Assembly (NCBI RefSeq): GCF_021917145.1
Contig: NC_061073.1
Span: forward strand, 16,115,840 to 16,179,839
DNA length: 64,000 nt
Origin: Hypomesus transpacificus
Lineage: Eukaryota; Chordata; Actinopteri; Osmeriformes; Osmeridae
Direction of reading: 5' to 3'
Made by a program: the position numbers and the translations under genes. The notes under the pieces were generated by a model, which was not told where the DNA came from, made no database searches, and worked only from the letters and a program-made list of their open reading frames with translations. Below, one piece after another: positions 34,401 through 43,581 of this stretch; position 1 is the stretch's first letter, and every line of letters starts with the position of its first letter.

Positions 34401-35821
34401 TCTCTTCCAGGGGGGGTTGGGCCTCCTTGCTGGGTCCCGCTACCTCACCACTTGGGGGCTGGGGGCGAGTGATGGAGAGAGAGAAAGACAGAGAGCTTCT
34501 CATCTGGATTAAACTTTTAGTTTATTTATTATTGTAGCAATATTGTGTATATCTCACCTGTGGTGCAGGTGTGTGTGTGGGAGCAGCTCTCCGCGGTGCC
34601 GCTGGTCTCGTAAGAGGGGGTCTGAAGGTCCGTGGGGCTTGGAACACACACAACAGAACATTGAAACATTCCACTATGACTTTACAGTCAAACAGCTACT
34701 CTTTGATTCCTTCAGAAGCATTCTGAGGTGGTGATCATGGGAATGTGTTTGCACTTCAGTAGTGTAGGATTATTATCACTACAATACTACTACAGTACTA
34801 TAACAGCTACAACAGCTACAACTATGCTGTATGTGGACACGTTCTTTTGGTGTAACACAATACTTACAGCAACATTTACATTTACTCATTTAGCAGACGC
34901 TCTTATCCAGAGCGACTTACAGTAAGTACAGGGACATTCCCCCCGAGGCAAGTAGGATGAAGTGCCTTGCCCAAGGACACAACATCATTTGGCGATCGAT
35001 CCGGCAACCTTCTGATTACTAGCCTGACTCCCTCACCGCTCAGCCATCTGACTCTCTATACAGTAGTACTACAGTGGTGTAATATTAGTGTGACTACAGT
35101 ACTACAACATTACTACAGTACTACAACAGTACTACAACAGTACTACTACAGTACTAGCAGTATCCTTACCTGGAGGGGGTCTCTCCATGCGAGGGGTCCA
35201 CTCTTCATCTTCTTCAGAGTCGCTGGGTTCAGGGAGGGGGGCCAGGACCTTGGCCCTGCCACGATGCATGAAAGCTGGAGCAGTGGAGGTCAGACCTGCA
35301 CAACCACATAGGGGACACAAACAATACAACCTGTGTGTTGTAGGTGAATTTTAATGTGAGGTAAATTACTGTTACCCATTCCTTTGTCCAGCATTACAAT
35401 CCGGTGTTTCCTTGAGATACACCTGCAGAGGTGCGAGGGGGGCACGATATTTTGAATGCAGTTACCACCTGAATATAATTTTGATCCAGGAAAACCCTAC
35501 TGTTGATAGTAACCACGTGAGACACTGAGAAGCTACGTACCTATAGCCAGCATAGCCAGATGGTTTCTTTTGATGTTTTTAAAACGGACTTTCTCCCATT
35601 CCTCCAACCTGGACCACTCTATCATGGAGAAGTGAGTCTTCAAGTCTGCATACTCGTCCTGTCAGGTCACCACCAGTTCAGACACAAGCTATAACCAAAC
35701 TTGGAATTCGGGCTTCCTAGCAAATTCCCTTTTTAACTAAGATGACTGGCATTGTTAGCATCCATGGCCAGCTAGCTAATGCTATCCTCACCTCCTCTGA
35801 AGAACTCATCTTGGATGACAT
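31437..35821 (-). CDS. prdm9: PRDM9, meiotic hotspot-specifying histone methyltransferase
   Basis: H3K4/H3K36 methyltransferase that marks recombination hotspots through its zinc fingers. Ten exons: 35792-35821, 35541-35658, 35170-35295, 34558-34637, 34239-34458, 34011-34145, 33554-33825, 33221-33288, 32760-32950 and 31437-32278. They sum to 2082 nt, i.e. 693 residues with no stop. Domains: KRAB-like, residues 11-50 ([20 protein letters not shown]); acidic motif [17 protein letters not shown], about 202-236 ([20 protein letters not shown]); zinc knuckle [13 protein letters not shown], about 260-385. The three tyrosines needed for catalysis (human Y276, Y341, Y357) are present in GPYEG, AILYR and LVWYG. 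A lone C2H2 finger is at 427-449 and a seven-finger tandem array runs from 498 to the end. The KRAB and SSXRD parts mark the complete (alpha) form, absent from many teleosts. Confidence 0.95.
31453..32035 (-). repeat. prdm9 zinc-finger minisatellite (84-bp units, 7 fingers)
   Basis: Seven tandem coding repeats, each encoding [10 protein letters not shown] plus a helix and [11 protein letters not shown]. Contact residues at -1, 2, 3, 6 from first to last finger are LGNR, LGDR, LGDR, LGHT, RETT, LGDR, RGHT. Outside the contact codons the units are nearly identical in DNA. The last finger has a modified end, [13 protein letters not shown]. Confidence 0.97.
32580..33180 (+). repeat. Polypurine-rich introns flanking the last PR/SET exon
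   Basis: Stretches of GGA/GAGG repeats (32585-32757 and 32951-33180) surround exon 32760-32950, with little pyrimidine on the plus strand. A similar tract lies at 33826-33940. Confidence 0.8.
33941..34020 (-). repeat. Four 20-bp repeats spanning a prdm9 splice donor
   Basis: Units of the form TATATCTTACAGAGGTAGTG start at 33941, 33961, 33981 and 34001. Each carries a donor-like GTAAG or GTGAG on minus. The one nearest the exon, at 34006-34010, is the real donor of the SSXRD exon. Confidence 0.85.
34872..35054 (-). repeat. tRNA-derived SINE in prdm9 intron
   Basis: Near full-length copy with a small deletion near the B-box (GGCGATCGATCCGGCAACC). It is flanked by short ACTACAGT-type microsatellite DNA at 34760-34860 and 35060-35165. 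Confidence 0.8.
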
Positions 35822-36420
35822 TTTCGACGTTGGTCGTCAGTTCTGCTGCTTGGGTTTCTCTACAGTACGAGACAACGTTGGCGTCATTTAGCTACCGTTA
35901 CTGTAGCTAGCTTGCGACCACTTCTGTCTACGCTACTGTAGTTATAAATTATACCGTCTAACTAGTCTAGCCAACATCTGTATCACGAACGGCACGGCAC
36001 TAGTCACAGTTAACCTAATTCATGTATTGTGAATAGACTAGCCTAGCCACATTAGCTAAATAATTAGCTAACAACTCTGCAGCTACAGTAGCTAGTAGCT
36101 ATACTAGTAGTGACGATTACAGCAGCTAGCATAAATAGCACCGTCGACTGGTTAACTTTATCTAACCTTACAATGCGACATTCACTTATCAGCAGACGAA
36201 TTTAGATCATTTTAATAACATATTACTAACGTTAAGTACTTTACATGAAATTAAACGTGATGAAAGCAGCTAAATGTAGCTTGCTACCTTTATATAAAGT
36301 CTTCCAGTCCTAAAATGAAATCAGTCTGAAGTAAACTACCACCGGACCGCGAGACCACCTTTAATGGCGCGAAACTCCAGCGGCGGGAAGTTTCAGGGCG
36401 TGCTTGAGACTTGAGAGAAC
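35822..36420 (-). promoter_or_regulatory. prdm9 upstream region with E2F-type motifs
   Basis: Upstream of the prdm9 start the sequence holds GGCGCGAAA (36366-36374) and GGCGGGAA (36382-36389), both E2F-family consensus-like and side by side. E2F6-type sites are typical of germline genes silenced in the soma. The transcription start is not determined, and the motifs lie about 550 bp from the ATG, so a 5' non-coding exon is likely. Confidence 0.4.
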
Positions 36421-36710
36421 AGTCAGTGTGACATTTCTTCTCTAAAAGTCTGAATATCACGCTGAAAACGTATGCAAAAATGCTGCCACTTCTGGATAAA
36501 GTACAGCATATATGAGACACATCTTCATGAGAACTTTTCCAATAGACACAAGATACGCAACACCAGATGTTTAACAAGGTCCCTTTGTATTTCTATCTAT
36601 TTAACCTTTCCCCACTCTCATACTGTGCGGCTTTACACTCTTCATCATGGACCTGTGACAGGCAGCCCTCACTTGATCTAAGCGCAGTGCACAATGCATT
36701 CGGATCATGG

Positions 36711-36776
36711 GAGTCAGATGGCTGAGCAGTTAGGGAATGTAAGCCACTCTGGATAAGAGCGTCTAAATGACTAAAT
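36711..36776 (+). repeat. Internally deleted SINE
   Basis: The tRNA head (GGAGTCAGATGGCTGAGCAG) is joined directly to the 3' tail (CACTCTGGATAAGAGCGTCT), missing the middle of the element. Confidence 0.75.
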
Positions 36777-36994
36777 CATACTGGGTTTATTGTGATGTTT
36801 TTGTGAACATTTTAAGCAAGTGCATGTTGCATAGTAATGACCTGATGAACATTATGGGAACAAGTAAATCATTCTTTTAATCCACAAAAGAGTTTTTTTT
36901 CCCCTTTTCTTGGCTCTTAAAGTGAAACAGAGTGCAAAGGAAGCTTTTTTAGTTTTCTAGTAAGAATAAATAACATTTGCTTACATAGACTAGA

Positions 36995-37327
36995 GTGGTC
37001 TTCAACCCTGGTCTACAATACACCTGATACAAATGAATGCTCATTATTAGGGTTAGATAAAGACCCATTCATTTCAATGGTGGCTAAGTGGTTAGGGAGT
37101 CTGGCTATTAATCAGAAGGTTGTTGGTTCGATTCCCGACCGTGCCAAATGACTTTATGTCCAAGGCACTTCACCCTACTTGCCTCGGGAGAATGTCCCTG
37201 CACTTACTGTAACTTGCTATGGATAAGATCGTATCCTAAATGTAAATTTGAATCAGGTGTGTTGGCACAGGGAAACATCTAAAACATGCAGGGCAGGGGG
37301 TCCCTGAGGACCAGGGTTGAAGACCAT
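36995..37327. mobile_element. Foldback MITE, copy 1, with nested SINE
   Basis: The left arm GTGGTCTTCAACCCTGGTCT and right arm ending ACCAGGGTTGAAGACC are inverted copies. A SINE (about 37080-37247) separates the arms. Confidence 0.75.
37080..37247 (+). repeat. tRNA-derived SINE inserted in a MITE
   Basis: Sense orientation: a head TGGCTAAGTGGTTAGGGAGT, B-box GGTTCGATTCC, and a diverged tail. It interrupts the foldback element. Confidence 0.8.
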
Positions 37328-37622
37328 AATGCACCATCAACAAATCTACAGACATTTCTACACAAATGATTACCAATAAAGGGTATCTAGTGTCACCAGC
37401 ACAAAAAAGATTCTGAGATCGAAGGAATTTTCATTCCAGTAAGAAACCTCACAGACCACATAACTGCAGCTTGTTTTTCATGTTGTTTTTTACAAGATCC
37501 TCAAATGCCGATAGCATAACGTAATTGCTGCCCATTGTGTTCGCTATTCTACGTTTCTATCGACATGATAGTTACCCATTTGTTGGAAGTTTAATGGGTA
37601 AAACCCTTTTCACATAACGCTG

Positions 37623-37640
37623 GGTCAGGTTGACCTGACC
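37623..37640 (+). promoter_or_regulatory. Palindromic oestrogen response element upstream of aromatase
   Basis: GGTCAGGTTGACC (37623-37635) fits the consensus GGTCAnnnTGACC exactly and is followed directly by a further TGACC half-site (37636-37640). A TATAAA lies at 37660-37665. Teleost brain aromatase is known to be driven by an oestrogen response element. Confidence 0.55.
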
Positions 37641-38371
37641 TGGCTAATTAGTTTTTTGATATAAAGGCTCTTCATTTGATGAATTAGACTGTTGTGCATG
37701 AGAGATCTAAGGTCTCTACTCAAACAGTGTCTTTTTTTCACTTTTTTGTCAGACAATTGGACCCTACACCAGTGCTCCACTGTCTTGCCTTTTAAGTCTT
37801 TTGTAAGAAGTCCCTAGCATTTAATAGCCCTTGAAAACCCACAATGGCTGTGTATCCAAGCAACAAGTAAATTGAAAGCTTAACCAGGGATTTACAAAAG
37901 CCTGAATCACTGAATTATTGAATACAAGCATCCCAGTAAATCTTTAAAAGCAGGAAAGGAACTTTTCTCAGAGACGACGGAAACTGTCACACCAGCACCA
38001 CTTCGTCATCAGAGCAGCCAAGAAACGTACGTACTGCCTCATCGTTTATCAATTACAAAATATATTGTTCAGTATCTTAAAAGTATCTGTTTTGAATCTG
38101 CATTCCTTATACAAAGACGATTGCAAAGTACCTTAGACAGGGCTGCAAACATGATGATTTAAATTGACATCCAGCTTAAATGATTGATTCCAAAAAAAGA
38201 TGCAAAATGTATTGAGCAATATAATGACTAAAGTAATGAGTAATCATCAGACGTTTCTATCTGTGTTACTGGACATGCTCCAAACATACAGAAACAGGAG
38301 CACTGTACTAAAGTGACTGAATTGACTTCTGTCCTGAAAACAGCTCATGTACTCTATCCTACATTAATTAA

Positions 38372-38470
38372 AACAAAAAATGTATTTGGCTGACAATTTT
38401 ATCCAAAGCAACATACAGGGGAAGGGTTTGAACTTACAACCTCTGGATCTGCAGTTAAATGTTCTGTTGT
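38372..38470 (-). repeat. Decayed SINE
   Basis: Fragments such as TTTTATCCAAAGCAACATACA and GGTTTGAACTTACAACCTC recall a SINE core with a tRNA-like promoter, strongly diverged. Confidence 0.4.
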
Positions 38471-38820
38471 TGATCTTTCTCAAAGAAGCCTATCCAACTT
38501 GGAAAACAGTTACTTGCTAAATGTAATGACTTTTTAACCATGGCCTTGCAGCTGTAAAATTTAAGGCAATAGGTTAACTTAAAAAGCTTAAAGTACATTT
38601 AACTTATGTCTGTTTTTGAAGGACAAAAGGTATAAAAAATAAATTAAAATATGAAAATCAAGGTTGTCCAGAGGTTTTCTATTTTCTTTTATGTTGTTGT
38701 TGTTGTTGACAAATGGATCATCCTGATTTTTCTGTGAGCTATGGTAGGATGCACGCAACCTTTTACAGGTCAGGTGATAATGTCTCATCACATGCACATC
38801 CTCGCTCCAGGACGGCCAAG

Positions 38821-41721
38821 ATGCTGCCCTCAGACCCTCTCTCTCTGGTAACCACGGTGATCAACACCAACCCTGTAGTCTTCCTGTTTCTACTGCTATG
38901 TCTCCTCCTGTCCACCGCCTTGACCTGCGCACCCACCCAGTCACCTATACCAGGTAACGGGTCACATTTAAAGTTTATTCAGTAATGGCCCAACTTTTTT
39001 TTTTTTTTTTTGATATTACCCACCCAATTTGTTGACTCACATCATACATTTGCTTGGAGCAAAAAAATTGAGTGCCTGACTGACTTGTCTGCCCCTGTTT
39101 CTACATGTCACTGCTACTGTAGGTCCTTCCTATTGCGTAGGCCTGGGCCCTATTCTCTCTTACGGCAGGTTCATCTGGACTGGCATCGGCACAGCCTGCA
39201 ACTATTACAACCACCGATATGGGAGCATTGTCCGGGTTTGGATAAACGGAGAGGAAACACTCATTCTTAGCAAGCAAGTTATTGTTATTATAGTATGAAT
39301 TTCCTACTTGTGGATAATAAAGTTTACCTTGACCTATTAAAATAGGTTAAGAACATGCCCTTTTTTGGTGGACTGTTCAAGTCACAGTTATATATATATA
39401 TTTTCAGGTCCTCAGCAGTGTATTATGTTCTAAAGAGTGCCCACTACACAGCCAGATTTGGCAGCAAACAAGGCCTTCAGTGTATTGGAATGGATGGGAG
39501 AGGCATCATCTTCAACAGCGATGTTCCACTCTGGAAACAAATGAGGGTGTATTTTACTAAAGGTATACAGAAATTAAGGATTAAGCACTTGAAACAAATA
39601 ATGAAGTATGACAAAATCATGAATGGAAAACATTTGTTGGATCTGCCCCCCCCACACAGATATGACTGTGAAGTGTGCATGTTCGGCCATTTTACTGTAG
39701 CTCTCACAGGACCAAGTTTGCAGAGGACAGTGGGCGTGTGTGTTAGTGCCACAGAGAGGCAGCTGGAGTGTCTGCAGGATATGACCGACGCCTCGGGACA
39801 CGTCGACGCCCTCAACCTGCTGAGGTGCATCGTGGTGGACATCTCTAACAGCCTCTTCCTCAGAGTACCTCTCAACGGTCTGTGATGTGGATTCTGATGC
39901 TGATTCTGATGCTGATTCTGATGCTGATTCTGATGCTGATGCTGATTCTGATTCTGATGCTGATTCTGATGCTGATTCTGATGCTGATTCTGATTCTGAT
40001 GCTGATTCTGATGCTGATTCTGATGCTGATTCTGATGCTGATTCTGATTCTGATGCTGATTCTGATTCTGATGCTGTGCTTCCCACGGTCATTCTCCACT
40101 GTCATCAATAGTTTTCCTCATTAAGTTGAATATCTGTTTTTGATAGTTGGGCTTTCTGTCCTTGTTATACAGAGAAGGAGTTACTAATGAAGATCCAGAA
40201 CTACTTTGACACCTGGCAAACTGTTTTAATTCAGCCTGACATATTCTTCAAACTAGGATGTTTGTACAACAAGCATGAGAAAGCAGCGTGAGTCCATGTC
40301 CATTTGATCTAAAATGCAACTCAATACAAATACACAGAGGACTTGGCGTTTTATCAACTTGTTGTCCACATGTATGTCTCAGTAAGGAGCTTCAGGAGGC
40401 CATGGAAAACCTTATTGAGAAGAAAAGAAAGATCATCAAGGAGTCTGAAAAGCTGGATGATGACCGTGACTTCGCATCTGAACTTATATTTGCCCAGGTC
40501 TGCCAACAGATTTGTTAGTCTTTTTAGGAGCACTTGGCGTGCATGGTTCACAATCTCACAGTGTGTGTGTGTGTGCAGAATATCAGTGTCTGACAGTCAA
40601 ATGGTTTCTGTGTTTGATTTAGAATCACGGAGAGCTTTCGGCAGACAACGTCCGGCAGTGTGTGCTGGAGATGGTGATCGCAGCCCCTGACACTCTGTCC
40701 ATAAGCCTGTTCTTCATGCTCATGCTGCTCAAGCAGAACCCGGAGGTGGAGCTGAAGATAGTAGAAGAGATGACCTCTCTCATGGGCGATCACCGCTCTC
40801 ACTCAGACGCCACAGGTGACTACTCGTGAAAAACATATGGGTCATTAAGGTTGTGATAATCACAATAATAACCACGTTGTGCAAAAAAAAACATGTATTG
40901 CTCTTTTCTTTTTTACAGGTAATGAGGATGTGAAAAATTTTGATTTGCAGAAACTGACAGTGCTCGAGAGCTTCATAAATGAGTCCATGAGGTTCCATCC
41001 TGTGGTTGACTTCACAATGAGAAAAGCTCTGGAGGATGACTACATCGACGGCATTAAGGTTGCCAAGGGAACCAACATCATACTCAACATCGGCCTGATG
41101 CACAAAACAGAATTCTTCCCCAAACCAAATCAGTTCAGTTTAGAAAACTTTGAAAAAAACGTAAGTAGAAAAACGCCGTCATTTTACGTGTGAATGTTTC
41201 ACACGTGAACGCCTGTGTTTAGAGCTACTCCATGTCTGATACATTACATTTACATTTAGTCATTTAGCAGACGCTCTTATCCAGAGCGACTTACAGTAAA
41301 AACAGGGACAGTCTCCCGGAGGCAAGTAGGGTGAAGTACTCGGCGTCATTTGGCACGGCCAGGAATCGAACCAACAACCTTCTGATTAATAGCCTGATTC
41401 CCTAACCGCTCAGCCATCTGATAGTTCTCCCCTGCCTGCTCTCTCTGACAGGTCCCCAGCCGTTTCTTCCAGCCCTTCGGCTGCGGCCCTCGCTCGTGCG
41501 TGGGAAAGCACATGGCCATGGTGATGATGAAGGCCATCCTGGTCACCTTACTGAGCCGCTACACAGTGTGCCCTCGTCAAGGCTGCACCCTGAGCAGCAT
41601 CCGCCAGACCAACAACCTGTCCCAGCAGCCTGTGGAGGACGAACACAGCCTGGCCATGCGTTTCATCCCCAGGGCCACTCAGCCCCCACACACGGAGCAC
41701 AGGCAGCTGAGAGCCCTTTAG
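38821..41721 (+). CDS. cyp19a1b: Aromatase, cytochrome P450 19A1, brain-type
   Basis: ER-membrane P450 converting androgens to oestrogens. Exons: 38821-38953, 39123-39273, 39408-39562, 39701-39877, 40173-40287, 40383-40497, 40623-40815, 40919-41160 and 41452-41721. Starting at MLPSDP gives 516 residues, in line with human MLNP; in-frame Mets at 38713 and 38749 would extend it. TM anchor: [17 protein letters not shown]-helix [16 protein letters not shown] (catalytic Asp-Thr); ExxR in INESMRFHP; haem ligand Cys in [15 protein letters not shown]-terminal [11 protein letters not shown] and CPRQGC with [13 protein letters not shown] resemble teleost brain aromatase rather than the gonadal form; paralogue assignment is inference from remembered sequences. 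Intron 2 appears to use a GC donor (AA/GCAAGT). The exon ending at 40815 adds about ten residues ([10 protein letters not shown]) relative to relatives. Ap4e1 downstream supports the CYP19A1 locus. Confidence 0.93.
39886..40074 (+). repeat. GATGCTGATTCT minisatellite in aromatase intron
   Basis: About 190 bp of 6- and 12-bp units (GATGCT, GATTCT) beginning about 9 bp after the exon ending at 39877. Open in several frames, but it lies outside the coding exons. Confidence 0.95.
41241..41422 (-). repeat. tRNA-derived SINE in last aromatase intron
   Basis: Near full-length copy with the B-box complement GGAATCGAACC. It ends about 30 bp before the acceptor of the haem-binding exon. Confidence 0.85.
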
Positions 41722-43581
41722 ACACCTGACACATCATTAAACATGTCTGCTATTACTCACCCAAACTAGGTTGCTTGATGAAAGTGTCTCTAGATTGAAC
41801 ATGCTGTATATCTAATAAGATTAACCCAATTTGTTGTGGTTTATTAAAACTAGATTGAGTTAGTTGAAAGAAAACCCCATGTTGAGTGGATTTTTAGACT
41901 ACACACACTTAAAGTCAGAACAGAATTGTGTTGCTAAATATTTTGTTTTGACTACATGATTTTATATGTTGCAATCACTAAATAGCGTAGATACTTTGAT
42001 TATTTAACCATTTGTGTGTTATATTTACATACATAGTTCTGTCCTGCGCTTGGATTATCCTTTTTACCAAATGCATTCTCCTTTCTTCAATATTTGTCCT
42101 AAATTATTCTATCATTTTGTAGCTTATCTGTTTTAAGTCATAAGAGCTACAAATCGTTTTTTAGCATGGTAATTTTTAAGTATTTCATGTTCTATATTAC
42201 AAGACAAACATAAAGGTAAATTTGGTAATGTAAACATCTTTACACTTTCTACATTCCCAAAAATATATCTACTGCAAAGTAATAGCACAGTCAGATAACC
42301 TAAAAAAGTGTTGCATTAAAAGTGTTGCATTAAACGTGATTTATTAGAAGGAAGCAGAACTAATGACAGGCACTCTTAAGAACCCTGCTCTATCCAGTAC
42401 CACAGGCACAAATGAACATGCCACACTGGCATTAGAACATAAGGCATTTGGTCATCTAGCGTTATCATTTCAGTCCTGTTGCCTTTCAGCACTCAAGCAA
42501 TGCAAACGCAAAACATATTCCCTCATGACACAAATTCAAAAATGAGAATGATGGTTCTTCTCTGGATTACTGTAGTTTTTATATAGTTGCAGGACCTAAA
42601 AGTCAGTCTTGATTGATCATGTATGCTTTACAACTAAATCAAAATACAAAACATTCATCTGTATGAATCTATCCAATAAATATGTATTGCATTGTTATAA
42701 AAAAATATATTTGAAGACTTTCAGAATACACTTTTGTTCCTCGACTTAAAAATGAACCAAATGCATAGATTATCAAAGGTTACATGACAGGGTGTCTGCA
42801 GAACATAACATACAGGACAACAACTGCAAATACGTCTCTTCAACAAGAGCCAGGTCACACTTTCTAAACAAACACACCCCGAGCCTTTTAGAATACGCTC
42901 AAATCCATTAGTATCAGACCACGTCAGATGGTTTTATAAACATCTGGTCAGGTCCATCTGACCTTGGAGTGATAACCAACCAGTCTAACTTCAGCCCCTA
43001 CAAGTACTGTGTGAAACCTTAGGGACAGGAGGATCCGGATTAAATATAATACTTTAAGACATTACAGTTTATGATTCAACACAAACTGGAAGGAGGCATC
43101 TAAAAAGAAATATGCTGGCGTTCTCTATACATGTTGTACTGAGAGGTGGAAGAGGAATACCATACCCTCTTACAAAGTGGCTGAAAGGCACATCAAACCA
43201 AAAACAAGTCAAACGTTTGCATTACAACTGTCCTACTACCAATTTAGTTCTCTCATATACTGTACTTAGTCCCAGTAATAAATTCCAATGGCAGTTACAA
43301 ATTAAATTTGATTAGTGTCATTATCGGACATGCTTCCCATGCATTTCCCATAGTTGGTTAACCAGCAACGTCTTCCGCTTGAAATCCCAAACATCACCTC
43401 TGTCTAATTCCATGTTTATGTTGCTACTGCATTGGAAACAATATAAAATAGTAAACATTGTTTTCTTTATACTGGATTGGCTTCTGTTGTTTCTGCTTTG
43501 ACGTGGCCAGTCTGTATAAATGATCTTCCCCTTCATGTGTTAGTGGTAGAGGGTGGGTTGTGTGTGTGTGTGTGTGTGTGT
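41722..43581. other. Convergent 3' region of aromatase and ap4e1
   Basis: AT-rich 3' UTR sequence of both genes with several candidate polyadenylation hexamers (AATAAA near 42675 on plus, TTTATT at 42340-42345). A short GT repeat lies at 43559-43580, next to the ap4e1 stop. No gene or SINE. Confidence 0.55.

Larger units (their letters stand above)
36421..38820. other. Intergenic region prdm9 / aromatase (head to head)
   Basis: About 2.4 kb holding two SINE copies, a foldback MITE, a decayed SINE and the aromatase upstream control region. No ORF of interest was seen. Confidence 0.55.

Noticed and set aside
35822-36577. Minus-strand frame at 36290-36577 as an extra N-terminal prdm9 exon
   Set aside because: No start or splice signals that join it in phase; the [10 protein letters not shown] exon already precedes the KRAB domain as in other PRDM9 proteins.
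39574-40124. Long Ser/Glu, Asp/Ala/Ser and Leu/Met repeat frames, one resembling dentin-type DSD repeats
   Set aside because: They arise from the GATGCTGATTCT minisatellite inside an aromatase intron; no start context, splice signal or homologue supports a gene.
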